DNA of 64,000 nt from Parablautia intestinalis (GCA_003612395.1 RAYQ01000005.1:186001-250000), one strand, 5' to 3'. Shown: positions 52,770 through 60,746, counted from the first letter of the stretch. A program made the numbers and translations. The notes: generated by a model from the sequence alone, not told the origin.

Positions 52770-52945
52770 CTAATCCGATGTTCTCCGCAAATCCCTGACT
52801 TTTCCACCGTTTTTCTTCATCATCCGGCGCCATTTTAATTGCGCCCCCATTTTATATAAAAAGCGTGGAAATGCAGCGGATACATAATTATTTTCCCGTA
52901 CTTTTCTTTTTAGAATAATGTCCGGAAGTTCTGCCAATGCATTCT
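52770..52945 (-). pseudogene. Gene remnant, possibly the C-terminus of a flavodoxin-family protein
   Basis: A 57-codon minus-strand frame without start (bounded by TAG on both sides) reads ALAELPDIILKRKVREN and FPRFLYKMGAQLKWRRMMKK. This Pro-Arg/Tyr-Lys-Met/Trp-Arg pattern resembles the tail of flavodoxin-type NAD(P)H oxidoreductases, but the match is from memory. The surrounding 52658-53038 gap has no other content. Confidence 0.3.
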
Positions 52946-53038
52946 AAACCGGTGCCCCGGTTCTACGCTCCGCTTCGGTCCGTGCTGATCATGCTCCGCT
53001 GGCGCATAGCACCCCCTGCAATGACGAATGCTTCACCA

Positions 53039-53875
53039 TCACACGTTCCCCACATACACCTTTTTCAGATACTTCCCAGCCGTCCTGGCAAGGCGGTATA
53101 GCTGCTCCACGTCCGTAGCTTCTTTATTCCTCATATGGTATCGCGGAAAAAAGCGGGTAATATGGAGAGGGATTTTCGGGCATAAGCTGGAAATCCATTT
53201 GGCCTGTGCTTCCATATCCTCAGGAGAATCGTTTTCCCCTGGTACGATCAGCGTAGTCAACTCCACATGGCAGCTTTCCGCCGCCCTCGCAATAAATGCC
53301 TTAACCGTCTCCAGTTCTCCGCCAAGTTTCCGATAGTACTCCTCACGAAAACCCTTCAAATCAATATTCATGGCATCTATCCAGGGCAGCAGCTCCTCAA
53401 GCACCTTCTGTGACGCGGTGCCGTTCGTAACGAGAACATTCAGCATGCCGTATTCTCTCACCAGCAGGGCCGTATCACGGACAAACTCCCAGCCCACCAG
53501 GGGTTCGTTATAGGTATAAGCAACGCCGATGTTCCCTGCCTTTTTCTGTTTCTTCCATATCAGCGCCATGTCCGCAAGTTGACTGGGAGAAACATACTCC
53601 GCATCAAGGGTTTCTCTGCCCGCCATGGAGATCTCGTGATTCTGGCAGAAAGGGCATCTGAGATTACAGCCATAGCTTCCCACGGACAGGATCATACTTC
53701 CCTGATGAAAATCGCGCAGAGGTTTTTTTTCAATAGGATCCAGCGCCAAAGAGGTAATCTGTCCGTAATTTTCGCAGAGGATTTCCCCGCCCTCGTTTTT
53801 TCTGGCCCCACACAGCCCCGTCTGTCCCGGTTCCAGCGCACAGTGATGTATACATACCTGGCAAATTGTTTTCAT
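53039..53875 (-). CDS. amrS: AmmeMemoRadiSam system radical SAM enzyme
   Basis: 278 residues from ATG 53875 (AGGAG nine bases upstream). N-terminal CxxC pairs (CQVCIHHC, GLCGARKNEGGEI), radical SAM motif GSYGCNLRCPFCQNHEI, then YTYNEPLVGWEF and MNIDLKGFREEYY. PflA-like glycine-radical-activase homologue, here of the AmmeMemoRadiSam type because its partner gene lies directly upstream. The start of the longer frame overlaps the partner's stop (TAATG). Substrate not known to me. Confidence 0.9.
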   Translation of the reverse strand: MKTICQVCIHHCALEPGQTGLCGARKNEGGEILCENYGQITSLALDPIEKKPLRDFHQGSMILSVGSYGCNLRCPFCQNHEISMAGRETLDAEYVSPSQLADMALIWKKQKKAGNIGVAYTYNEPLVGWEFVRDTALLVREYGMLNVLVTNGTASQKVLEELLPWIDAMNIDLKGFREEYYRKLGGELETVKAFIARAAESCHVELTTLIVPGENDSPEDMEAQAKWISSLCPKIPLHITRFFPRYHMRNKEATDVEQLYRLARTAGKYLKKVYVGNV

Positions 53876-53895
53876 CGCAAACCATCTCCTGTTCA

Positions 53896-55281
53896 TTAAT
53901 GGTGCCGTATTACCTCAAAACGTTCCAGTTCCACGCTCTCATGGGCTTTGATTCCTGCCTTCTGTTTCGCTATGGCAATCTGTTGCTCTATCGTGTCCAC
54001 ACCTTCCAGATTTGGCAGCAAAAGCCCCCGCTTTGCACCCCTTGTCACGATGACTCCATACCGGTTCACGTCAAGCTCCTTCGGTGAAGAAATCTTCTCC
54101 GTTTCCCCCAGTACATCAACGCTGATTGTCAGACGCTCCGTCTCCCAGTCTTCCACGGGAGAGAATCTGGGATCCTCCGAACAGGCGCTGACGGCATTGT
54201 GCATGATTTCTTCTGCAAGAGATCCTCTGACTGCCCGGATGGTTCCGATGCACCCTCTGAGCCTTCCATCCTCTTTTAAGGATACAAACACGCCCGCACT
54301 GCCGTGATACAATTCCTCTGGCAGCTCCCGGGGTACCTCAGGAAACATCCCTGTCTCTACGAACGACTCAATGGTGTACCTGGCCAGCCTGACATACGGG
54401 TCCTCCCGCTCCTGCCGGGCAAGAAGCTGCGCCCGCTCCTTCTCCTCATACTGTTCCAGGAAATTCCGTGTTTCGTCATTGCAGACGGGCCGGTAAATAC
54501 AGATGCCATATCCCACCCCGAAAGGCCCCTCATAGGAAAGCCGCTCTGCCTCCACACCGATCCGGTCAAATGCACCTGCCAGGATGGTAAAGGAGCGATG
54601 CCCGCACTCAGCGGCCTTCTCACAGAAATCGTCCGGAAATTCCAAAAGTTCCCCAAAAGCGCCCCTGCTCATCACATCCATAATCCGCTCATCGTAGGCA
54701 GGTCCCTCCTTCTGATAGCCGCAAGGTCCGTCTTCCTTTAATCTATGGGATAAGTCGCCGCTGGCAACCACTACCGTATTACGCCCAAGGGACTGTGCTG
54801 CCTCTCTGATACACTGTCCCAGCCGGTAGTGGGTCGTCAGGGGCAGGCCCGAAAGACCGATTCTTACCAAACAGTATCCGGTCCAGTACTGATTCACGAA
54901 ATATAAAGGCACCATAGTTCCATGATCCAGCTTCCTCTCCCGCTCTCCTAACGTCCCCGCCTGCAAGCCGGCATCTTTCACTGTCTCGCACAGCACATGG
55001 ACAAATTCCGTATCGTAGGACACTTCCACGGAAGTCCTCCCGGCATGAAACTGCCTGAAATCCCCCCTTGCACCCTGCCCGGGCGAAATGTGAAAGTAAT
55101 CCGCATACATAGTCTGGTGCGGGGAAAGGATTACAATCGTCTCCGGCCGCAGACAACCGATTATCTCCGCTGCCCTTTGATATGCATCGATAGTCTTCTG
55201 GATTTTCTTTTCTTCACCTCTGCCCACATCAGGTATGATAAGCGGCGGATGAGGTACCATGAATCCTGCTGAAATTCCCAT
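53896..55281 (-). CDS. amrB: AmmeMemoRadiSam proteins B and A fused (Memo + AMMECR1)
   Basis: 461 residues from ATG 55281 (AGGAGG upstream). The N-terminal half is the Memo fold (MVPHPPLIIPDVGRGEE, VILSPHQTMYADYFHI, KLDHGTMVPLYFV, VVASGDLSHRLK). From about residue 290 it is AMMECR1 (LARYTIESFVETG, SAGVFVSLKEDGRLRGCIGT, EIMHNAVSACSEDPRFSPV, ISVDVLGETEKI). Both are usually separate genes; in this window they are one chain followed by the radical SAM enzyme. Confidence 0.92.
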   Translation of the reverse strand: MGISAGFMVPHPPLIIPDVGRGEEKKIQKTIDAYQRAAEIIGCLRPETIVILSPHQTMYADYFHISPGQGARGDFRQFHAGRTSVEVSYDTEFVHVLCETVKDAGLQAGTLGERERKLDHGTMVPLYFVNQYWTGYCLVRIGLSGLPLTTHYRLGQCIREAAQSLGRNTVVVASGDLSHRLKEDGPCGYQKEGPAYDERIMDVMSRGAFGELLEFPDDFCEKAAECGHRSFTILAGAFDRIGVEAERLSYEGPFGVGYGICIYRPVCNDETRNFLEQYEEKERAQLLARQEREDPYVRLARYTIESFVETGMFPEVPRELPEELYHGSAGVFVSLKEDGRLRGCIGTIRAVRGSLAEEIMHNAVSACSEDPRFSPVEDWETERLTISVDVLGETEKISSPKELDVNRYGVIVTRGAKRGLLLPNLEGVDTIEQQIAIAKQKAGIKAHESVELERFEVIRHH

Positions 55282-55427
55282 GATGAACCTCCTGTCTGTT
55301 TTTTCTAATTCATCATACTTCCCTGCAAAAGTCAATTGTCTTTTGCATAACATTTTTTAGTTCTCCATATTTTTCAAGGTGTCATCACATTCGAGGGAAG
55401 GATTACATCCTTCATATACCGTTATAG

Positions 55428-55584
55428 AAATATGATTTGCCTTCGAAAGACGGATAACATGCTGCAATAATCGTGCCAATGCTTTGGGAACCAAAAAACA
55501 CATCAGCCAATTCCGCTTCCGCCTGAGAAAACAGCGCTTGGCGTTTTCTAACCATTTTTATTATACATCATTCTCTCCTTCTCG
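55428..55584 (-). pseudogene. Unrecognised decayed reading frame
   Basis: On the minus strand GGAGAGA is followed by ATGGTTAGAAAACGCC: the frame MVRKRQALFSQAEAELADVF then runs on as FGSQSIGTIIAAC to a stop, while another frame (LARLLQHVIRLSKANHISIT, VYEGCNPSLECDD) stays open beyond. It looks like a short protein broken by a frameshift. I do not recognise the family. Confidence 0.3.
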
Positions 55585-55679
55585 TTTACCTTGTTTTTCA
55601 ATAAATTCTGACTATTTTCTAATACATTAACCTTCAAATGCTGCCACCTTTCTCAGCCGCAATCCCGGTACTGTTCTCA

Positions 55680-55800
55680 CACAGACACAGATTATTGAAG
55701 CAGTTTGGAACATGGATAGTGATAGTTGCCATTCAGGCGTTGTACGCGTGATTTACAGCCTGCGGAAAAAGATAGAGCCGGACAGCCAAAATCCGGCTTG
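55680..55800 (+). pseudogene. Remnant of an OmpR/PhoB response-regulator DNA-binding domain
   Basis: Plus-strand frame: QIIEAVWNMDSDSCHSGVVR then VIYSLRKKIEPDSQNP, the recognition helix and following part of the OmpR/PhoB winged helix. No receiver, no start and no intact C-terminal hairpin: after NP the sequence loses similarity. It lies between the Memo-AMMECR1 gene and the Rrf2 gene. Confidence 0.6.
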
Positions 55801-55895
55801 CCTATCTTTTTCTGCCCTTTGGGACCTTGGGAGCCCTTTTACGAACGGCAATAACTTCCCTGCCTGTGCCACAGATCGTCCCTGAAACGATATAT

Positions 55896-56333
55896 TCAGA
55901 CCTCTGTTGAACATTTTCGATAATCAGAAATGATATCTTTTAACGTAATACTTTCTAAACTGTTGCATAAATCATTCCCGATTTTCTGATAAGAACAATC
56001 CAAAACATTATGAATATTTTTCCCTATGGGACATAATGGCGAAGGCAACGAATGAATACCAAATAGTTTGGAGATAAAATTCGGTTCAATCGCCTTACAT
56101 ATACGGTATATTGTTATTTCTTCTAATGGACAAGCCAGTACTGCGCCGCCTGTTCCAAATTTTACAGATAGGATTCCGTCTTTTTTCAATGCACTTATAA
56201 TATTTCTAATGGTAACAGGGTTACTTCCCGTAGATAGGGATAAAAGATCGCTGGTTACTTTTTGTTTTTCTCCATATTCATAAATAAAAATCAGACAATG
56301 AATTGCAACGGAACATTTTGCGCTGATATGCAT
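55896..56333 (-). CDS. Rrf2-family transcriptional regulator
   Basis: 145 residues. N-terminal winged helix: AKCSVAIHCLIFIYEYGEKQ, VTSDLLSLSTGSNPVTIRNI, wing VKFGTGGAVLACPLEEITIY. C-terminal helix has Cys in PLCPIGKNIHNVLDCSYQ, possible metal or redox ligands. GGAGGAG precedes the ATG. Divergent from the EFR1 ferredoxin gene, with a palindrome over that gene's promoter that it probably occupies. Confidence 0.85.
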   Translation of the reverse strand: MHISAKCSVAIHCLIFIYEYGEKQKVTSDLLSLSTGSNPVTIRNIISALKKDGILSVKFGTGGAVLACPLEEITIYRICKAIEPNFISKLFGIHSLPSPLCPIGKNIHNVLDCSYQKIGNDLCNSLESITLKDIISDYRKCSTEV

Positions 56334-56385
56334 AGTGCATCTCCTCCTTGCTCTAATTTATCATATATCTGTATTGCTGTAAATC

Positions 56386-56421
56386 TTGACATTACACCTA
56401 ATGTTTACTATAATGGTGTAA
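56386..56421 (+). promoter_or_regulatory. Sigma-A promoter with overlapping operator for the EFR1 gene
   Basis: TTGACA (56386-56391), 17 bp, TATAAT (56409-56414): both boxes are consensus. The inverted repeat TTACACC (56392-56398) and GGTGTAA (56415-56421) brackets the spacer and -10, so a bound dimer would block RNA polymerase. Rrf2 is the likely ligand. Confidence 0.7.
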
Positions 56422-56446
56422 ATCTAAATTTTACAGGAGGTTGCAT

Positions 56447-57214
56447 ATGAACATTTCGCAAATTACTTTCAGCCCAACCGGAGGAACTGATAAAGTAGCC
56501 GAAATTATTACGAAAGTATGGGGAATGCCTGTCAATAAAATTGATTTATCCAATGCAGAAACCGATTATCCTTCGCTTGACTTAGATAAAACAGATATTG
56601 CAGTTATTGCCGTTCCCTCTTATGGAGGGCGTGTTCCGGACCTTGCTGCCCAAAGAATTTCAAATATTCATGGTAAGCAGACGCCATGCGTCATAGTTTG
56701 TGTATATGGTAACAGAGCATATGAAGATACTTTGATTGAATTGAATGATATTGCCCAAAAAAGCGGTTTTAAGGTCATTGCCGCTATTTCCGCCATCGCA
56801 GAACATTCAATTATGCACCAGTATGCAGCAGGCAGACCCGATACGAAAGATGAAAGTGAGTTAACCGGCTTTGCCAAAAAGATCTTAGATAAAATAAATG
56901 ATAATTCAGGCAGGTCTGTTACACCACAAATTCCGGGGAATCGTCCTTATAAGAAGTCGGGCGGTGCGGGTTTAGTACCCAAAGCAAATACTTACTGTAC
57001 AGGTTGTGGTCTTTGTGCCAAACAGTGTCCCGCAAAGGCAATAAGCACAGAGAATTTGAAAACTGCGGACAGCAAGAAATGTATTTCTTGTATGCGTTGT
57101 GTTGTAAAATGTCCGCAGTCTGCCCGTAAAGTGAATGGAGCTTTAGTTTCTGCAGCGGCATTGGCAATCAAAAAAGCCTGCTCAACAAGAAAAGACAATG
57201 AACTATATATCTAA
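56447..57214 (+). CDS. EFR1-family ferredoxin (flavodoxin fold + two 4Fe-4S)
   Basis: 255 residues from ATG 56447 (AGGAGG upstream; the TTG two codons before is too close). N-terminal flavodoxin-like domain with FMN loop TFSPTGGTDKVAEI and VPSYGGRVPD; C-terminal ferredoxin with YCTGCGLCAKQCPAKAI and CISCMRCVVKCP. Electron carrier of unknown partner. Divergent Rrf2 gene. Confidence 0.87.
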   Translation: MNISQITFSPTGGTDKVAEIITKVWGMPVNKIDLSNAETDYPSLDLDKTDIAVIAVPSYGGRVPDLAAQRISNIHGKQTPCVIVCVYGNRAYEDTLIELNDIAQKSGFKVIAAISAIAEHSIMHQYAAGRPDTKDESELTGFAKKILDKINDNSGRSVTPQIPGNRPYKKSGGAGLVPKANTYCTGCGLCAKQCPAKAISTENLKTADSKKCISCMRCVVKCPQSARKVNGALVSAAALAIKKACSTRKDNELYI

Positions 57215-57247
57215 TTTTCAATCCTTGGGAAGGATACGGGAAAGAAG

Positions 57248-57280
57248 AGGACCCTGCGGGAATGAATCCTGCAAGGTCCT
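57248..57280. terminator. Terminator after the EFR1 gene
   Basis: AGGACCCTGCGGG pairs with its partner CCTGCAAGGTCCT with one mismatch and one G-U around AATGAAT. Followed on the plus strand by a T-run at 57291-57297. On the minus strand the tail is CTTCTTTC, so weak termination there. Confidence 0.75.
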
Positions 57281-57284
57281 AAAT

Positions 57285-57413
57285 TTATACTTTTTTTCTT
57301 GTTGCTTCAACCGCCTCTCTTGCCAATTTTACCCGGAAAAAAGTATCTTTTAAAAAAGATTGCTTTTCTCTCTTTAACTCTGAAGCCTTCTCTCTAAGTT
57401 CTTGTATTTCCAT
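57285..57413 (-). CDS. Small 42-residue protein, unknown
   Basis: ATG at 57413 with TAGGAG six bases upstream; the frame reads MEIQELREKASELKREKQSF and then LKDTFFRVKLAREAVEATRK. It is charged and almost wholly helix-forming, with heptad-like spacing, and ends just before a terminator. It is too short for normal gene finders. No family recognised. Two copies of TGTTGCCAATA lie 28 and 74 bases upstream. Confidence 0.45.
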   Translation of the reverse strand: MEIQELREKASELKREKQSFLKDTFFRVKLAREAVEATRKKV

Positions 57414-57656
57414 GCACTTCTCCTAATACTATTACAATAATATTGGCAACAGATTTTATATAAATTATTGTTTTAATTCTATCTATTATTGGCAACATTT
57501 ATTTATCCAAATCAAATAATCTATATAATAGAAATATGGCAGACAACGAAAAAAATGCCTGCCATATAAAATAATCTGTATAAAATTTTCATCACTCGAA
57601 TTCGGCGTGTTCTATGTTTCCCTTAACTTTATTTGTTTAAATTTAATCCAAAAGTA

Positions 57657-57687
57657 TTGACTTCCACGTAACGTGATACTGTATTCT
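57657..57687 (+). promoter_or_regulatory. MerR-type promoter with 19-bp spacer
   Basis: TTGACT (57657-57662) and TATTCT (57682-57687) with 19 bp between them; the spacer contains ACGTAACGT, the palindrome typical of Mta/TipA-like MerR sites. It drives the MerR gene 77 bases downstream and is probably bound by that protein. Confidence 0.7.
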
Positions 57688-57763
57688 TTTCTCATAGGAG
57701 CAGAATAGATATAAGCCGGCAATCTCTGTCTTGCTTCTTCACAAATTTAAGGAGCTGATAAGA

Positions 57764-58642
57764 ATGCGAACCATAAGCCAGGTTGCAGAATTAACAGGCA
57801 TAAGCACACGAACATTACAATACTATGACGAGATTGGATTGTTAAAGCCAAGCGAATTGACCGAATCAGGCTATCGCCTATATAATGATGAAGCCTTGCA
57901 AAAGCTACAACAAATCCTGTTTTTTAAGGAATTGGGATTTAAGCTGAAAGAGATTAAAGAAATACTGCAAAAACCCGACTTTGATAGAATTAAGGCTTTC
58001 AAAAGGCAAAAAGAGTTGCTTCTGCTGAAGCGCAATCGGACAGACAGACTTATACAGCTTCTTAGCCGTTTAGAGAAAGGAGAACAATGTATGAGTTTTA
58101 AGGAATTTGACCTGTCCGATTACATCGCAGCATTAGAAGATTTTAAAAATAACAGCACTGATGATGTTATCAAAGATTGGGGAAGTATTGAAAATTTTGG
58201 TATGTTTGTTCATAAAATCAAAGATGATGAAGCCGAGGTAGCTAAACTCGCCATTAGACAATTTGGTAGTATTGAAAAATATACCAAAGCCATGAAACAT
58301 AATTTAGAGCATTTCTCTGAACTCATGGAAGCGCAATTGACAGAGGAAGTGAAAGAAATCGGAAAGCAATCTGATATACTGTATGGCAGACTAACCGCCG
58401 ATTTGTTAGAAGATGTTTCCTCCTCCAAAATACAATCCATTGTAGATAAACTGTCGCAGCTTATACAGGAAAACAGCACCAGCGTATCCCTCGATAAGCC
58501 CTATGTCAATGTTCTTATTGACACATATTCAAGCGATTATATCAAAAGCATGACTGATAGCAAATATGGAGAGGGGGCTTCTGATTATATCGTAAAAGCG
58601 TTCCGTTACTACTCGGAGAACAACGTTTCCGAAAACACTTAG
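57764..58642 (+). CDS. MerR-family regulator (TipA/Mta-like)
   Basis: 292 residues from ATG 57764 (AAGGAG upstream; the ORF could be opened 11 codons earlier but without a site). HTH MRTISQVAELTGISTRTLQ with YYDEIGLLKPSELTESGYRL, dimer helix FKRQKELLLLKRNRTDRLIQ and a C-terminal domain about 170 residues long (LSDYIAALEDFKNN, YVNVLIDTYSSDYIKSM), as in TipAS-like drug-binding regulators. It may sense a drug or peptide. No transporter adjoins it. Confidence 0.85.
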   Translation: MRTISQVAELTGISTRTLQYYDEIGLLKPSELTESGYRLYNDEALQKLQQILFFKELGFKLKEIKEILQKPDFDRIKAFKRQKELLLLKRNRTDRLIQLLSRLEKGEQCMSFKEFDLSDYIAALEDFKNNSTDDVIKDWGSIENFGMFVHKIKDDEAEVAKLAIRQFGSIEKYTKAMKHNLEHFSELMEAQLTEEVKEIGKQSDILYGRLTADLLEDVSSSKIQSIVDKLSQLIQENSTSVSLDKPYVNVLIDTYSSDYIKSMTDSKYGEGASDYIVKAFRYYSENNVSENT

Positions 58643-58799
58643 AGCCAACAGGAACTCACTCTCTAAAAATATATCCTGACAATTAACCATTCTCACTATG
58701 CCGAAAAATAATTTTCCACGCTTTAGAGAGCCTTAGTGACATTTGAATTTTCTTATGGTATAGTGGACTTCCACTTTTAAAAAAAGGAGTTGATGATAT

Positions 58800-59267
58800 A
58801 TGCCACAGATGAACAAAGGCGGTAAATTTATTTTCGGAAAATCACTGATACGAGATAATTTAACAATCCATCTCCCAACGCAGGCTCTTACAGAGTACAA
58901 CGCCACAGCAGAGGGAAAAGTTTATCTTTTTACCGGAAGCAAAGTCACTGGCGGCTTTTGTGTGACAAGAAAAGGATTGTTAGAACCGTCAAAATTAGGA
59001 CACATTCTTACTGATAATCCGGCTTTACAGAATTATCAGACAGCAGAGGGCGAATTTGTCAAATACAAAGGACGGTCATACTGTTGGGTAAATATTTCAG
59101 AGAATGGTGTAATTCAACTTAATCAGCAAATATTGGACTTCCTCAATCTGAAAATTGGAATGGAACTATTGTCTATCCGAAGCAGTGATATAGCTTTTAC
59201 AATGGGTGCAACCGGTCCTCTGCTGGAAAGAGCTGACAATTATGAGGGTGAACTCAAAATTTACTAA
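58800..59267 (+). CDS. Unknown protein with AbrB/SpoVT-like C-terminus
   Basis: 155 residues from ATG 58800 (AAGGAG upstream). The last third (GVIQLNQQILDFLNLKIGME, LLSIRSSDIAFTMGATGPL) resembles a SpoVT/AbrB swapped-hairpin; the first part is beta-rich and not recognised. A -10-like TATAGT with TGACAT 16 bases before it stands about 30 bases upstream. DNA binding is plausible only from the C-terminal similarity. Confidence 0.5.
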   Translation: MPQMNKGGKFIFGKSLIRDNLTIHLPTQALTEYNATAEGKVYLFTGSKVTGGFCVTRKGLLEPSKLGHILTDNPALQNYQTAEGEFVKYKGRSYCWVNISENGVIQLNQQILDFLNLKIGMELLSIRSSDIAFTMGATGPLLERADNYEGELKIY

Positions 59268-59402
59268 ACAATTATCTACAGATTTTAGCGGAAATATCTT
59301 GAAACATTTCACATTCAATGGTATTATAACAATACAAAGGGAAAGCACCCACTCCAAAGTGGATGTTCCGAGTTTAGGTTAATGATTGTCCTTACGGACA
59401 CC

Positions 59403-59440
59403 GCCTATCCTGTGGATCAGACAGGATAGGCATTTTTATT
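59403..59440 (+). terminator. Strong plus-strand terminator overlapping the toxin 3' end
   Basis: GCCTATCCTGT and ACAGGATAGGC form a perfect 11-bp stem with GGATCAG loop, followed by ATTTTTATTTT. It may end a short plus-strand RNA (from about 59320) that is antisense to the holin-like toxin transcript; such RNAs control type I toxins of this class. Confidence 0.65.
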
Positions 59441-59442
59441 TT

Positions 59443-59538
59443 CGCTTGTTGTTTCTCTTATCGAGAAAGGCAAGCAACGCAACAATTAAGCTGCCAAAGG
59501 ACATCAGCAATGCTAATATTCAAGCTGTCATCGGCGCC
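59443..59538 (-). pseudogene. Holin-like type I toxin gene with premature stop
   Basis: After GGAGGT the minus strand reads ATG ACA GCT TGA, then the frame continues as ILALLMSFGSLIVALLAFLD and KRNNKRK. The usual protein starts MTxYESLxLM and is about 32 residues with one membrane helix and a basic tail. The TGA at codon 4 prevents full translation unless a downstream TTG or CTG is used. Found next to mobile-element debris. Confidence 0.65.
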
Positions 59539-59549
59539 ACCTCCCTTCC

Positions 59550-59566
59550 AACGTACTATGTACGTT
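59550..59566. repeat. Perfect palindrome AACGTAC-TAT-GTACGTT
   Basis: Seven-base arms about a TAT centre, upstream of the holin-like toxin ribosome site on the minus strand; a second palindrome ACCGGCGTGCCGGT lies about 10 bases further. These could be operators or part of the toxin mRNA structure. Confidence 0.45.
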
Positions 59567-59789
59567 TTGTATTACCGGCACGCCGGTTTTCATAAACTCG
59601 GGAGGCTACCACCCTGTCATGGGTACTTTCCGTAAATGTATTGCAACACGATGATATATGAATGGCAATTAGTTCTTCAGGTTTCTTACAGCTATCACGA
59701 TACCCGCCCCAAATCCAGTATTCATCAGATAATTAGAGACATTTTAGAGCCAACAAGCATAAAGCAATCCCGGAAACGCCCATTTTTGG

Positions 59790-60297
59790 TGTGTTACCCG
59801 TCAAGTAGACAATCGAAAAAACAAAAAATTTTTCTACCCGGTATTGTGCCGGGTATTTTTATGCTGCCTCCTCCTGCAGCTTCTTTTTATAAAATTCCAT
59901 TGGTGTCAAGACGCCTGGATTCCGCTGAACTCGTCTGTTCGTATAATAATCAATATAATCCCCAATCGCCTTTATCAGTTCCTCCCTTGTCTTATATTTT
60001 CTGCCATAATACATTTCACGTTTCATGATCCCCCAAAACCCTTCCATGGGTCCATTATCAATGCATCTGCCGACCCTCGACATGCTCTGGGTCATTCCGG
60101 CATCCACAATCTTCTGCCGGAAAGTTTTAGAGGTATACCGGTATCCCCTGTCAGAATGAAAGATTGGTTTCGCGTCCGGATTCGCTGTAATCGCTTTATC
60201 AAAGGTCTTAAATACGATCTGGTTATCATTATGGTCACCATATTCAAATGCCACTGGTCTGTTGCCGCACAGATCAAGTATGAAACCAGATAAGGAC
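59790..60297 (-). mobile_element. Fragment of an IS3-family element (IS150 group)
   Basis: Contains the 3' part of the transposase gene and its terminator (TACCCGG/CCGGGTA at 59835-59855). The likely outer end is TGTGTTACCCGTCAAG at 59790, inferred from the TG start of IS3 termini. The other end, orfA and the first part of orfB are missing, so the copy cannot move by itself. Confidence 0.55.
59859..60290 (-). pseudogene. IS3-family transposase (OrfB), C-terminal fragment
   Basis: About 145 codons of the rve core: FILDLCGNRPVAFEYGDHND, second Asp in IFHSDRGYRYTSKTF, Glu in GPMEGFWGIMKREMYY and the end helix IGDYIDYYTNRRVQRNPGVL TP. The first catalytic Asp (in the lost N-terminal part) and the helix-turn-helix are missing. 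Breakpoint about 60290-60300, just before the TnpV leader. Confidence 0.8.
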
Positions 60298-60371
60298 AAA
60301 ACTCAAAAATTGTGTTTAAGACAGCAGACACAAATATGTGGAGTGACTATCATATCTGGAGGAAATAGAAA

Positions 60372-60746
60372 ATGGCAAAATCATTATTTGAACAGTTAGG
60401 CGGCACATACCACGAAGAAAATGGGCATCTTATACCCGATTTGAGATTACCCACCGAAGAAGAACAGCCGATAGGCATATGGGGACAGAGACACTTAGAA
60501 TATCTGAAGCATTACCGCAAGGTTACATACACCAATCTTCTCACAAGCGGCAAGCTGAATACATACCTTGCCGACATCGACAGACAAGCGCAGGAACGCT
60601 TTGAACGGCTCATAGAGGGCATGAAACAGGCGCAAGGCATAACGGAATGCCTAAAGGAAGAAAACGCCTTAGAATGGACAGGGCAGCTCAATAACATAAG
60701 GGCTTGTGCGAGGGAGATTGTGAACGAGGAAATCATATACGCATAA
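60372..60746 (+). CDS. tnpV: TnpV-family transposon protein
   Basis: 124 residues. Family pattern: LFEQLGGTYHEENGHLIPDL near the start, GIWGQRHLEYLKHYRK, LNTYLADIDRQAQERFERLI, and the closing EWTGQLNNIRACAREIV. It occurs in Tn4451-like and ICE-linked elements; no enzymatic role is known. GGAGG precedes the ATG. The gene marks this end of the window as element-derived. Confidence 0.88.
   Translation: MAKSLFEQLGGTYHEENGHLIPDLRLPTEEEQPIGIWGQRHLEYLKHYRKVTYTNLLTSGKLNTYLADIDRQAQERFERLIEGMKQAQGITECLKEENALEWTGQLNNIRACAREIVNEEIIYA

Noticed and set aside
59386..59595. Plus-strand frame of 69 codons over the toxin region
   Set aside because: No ribosome site and it overlaps a terminator and the antisense toxin; regarded as non-coding.
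59636..60028. Plus-strand frame of 130 codons left of and into the IS3 fragment
   Set aside because: It lacks a ribosome site and its second half is antisense to the transposase fragment.
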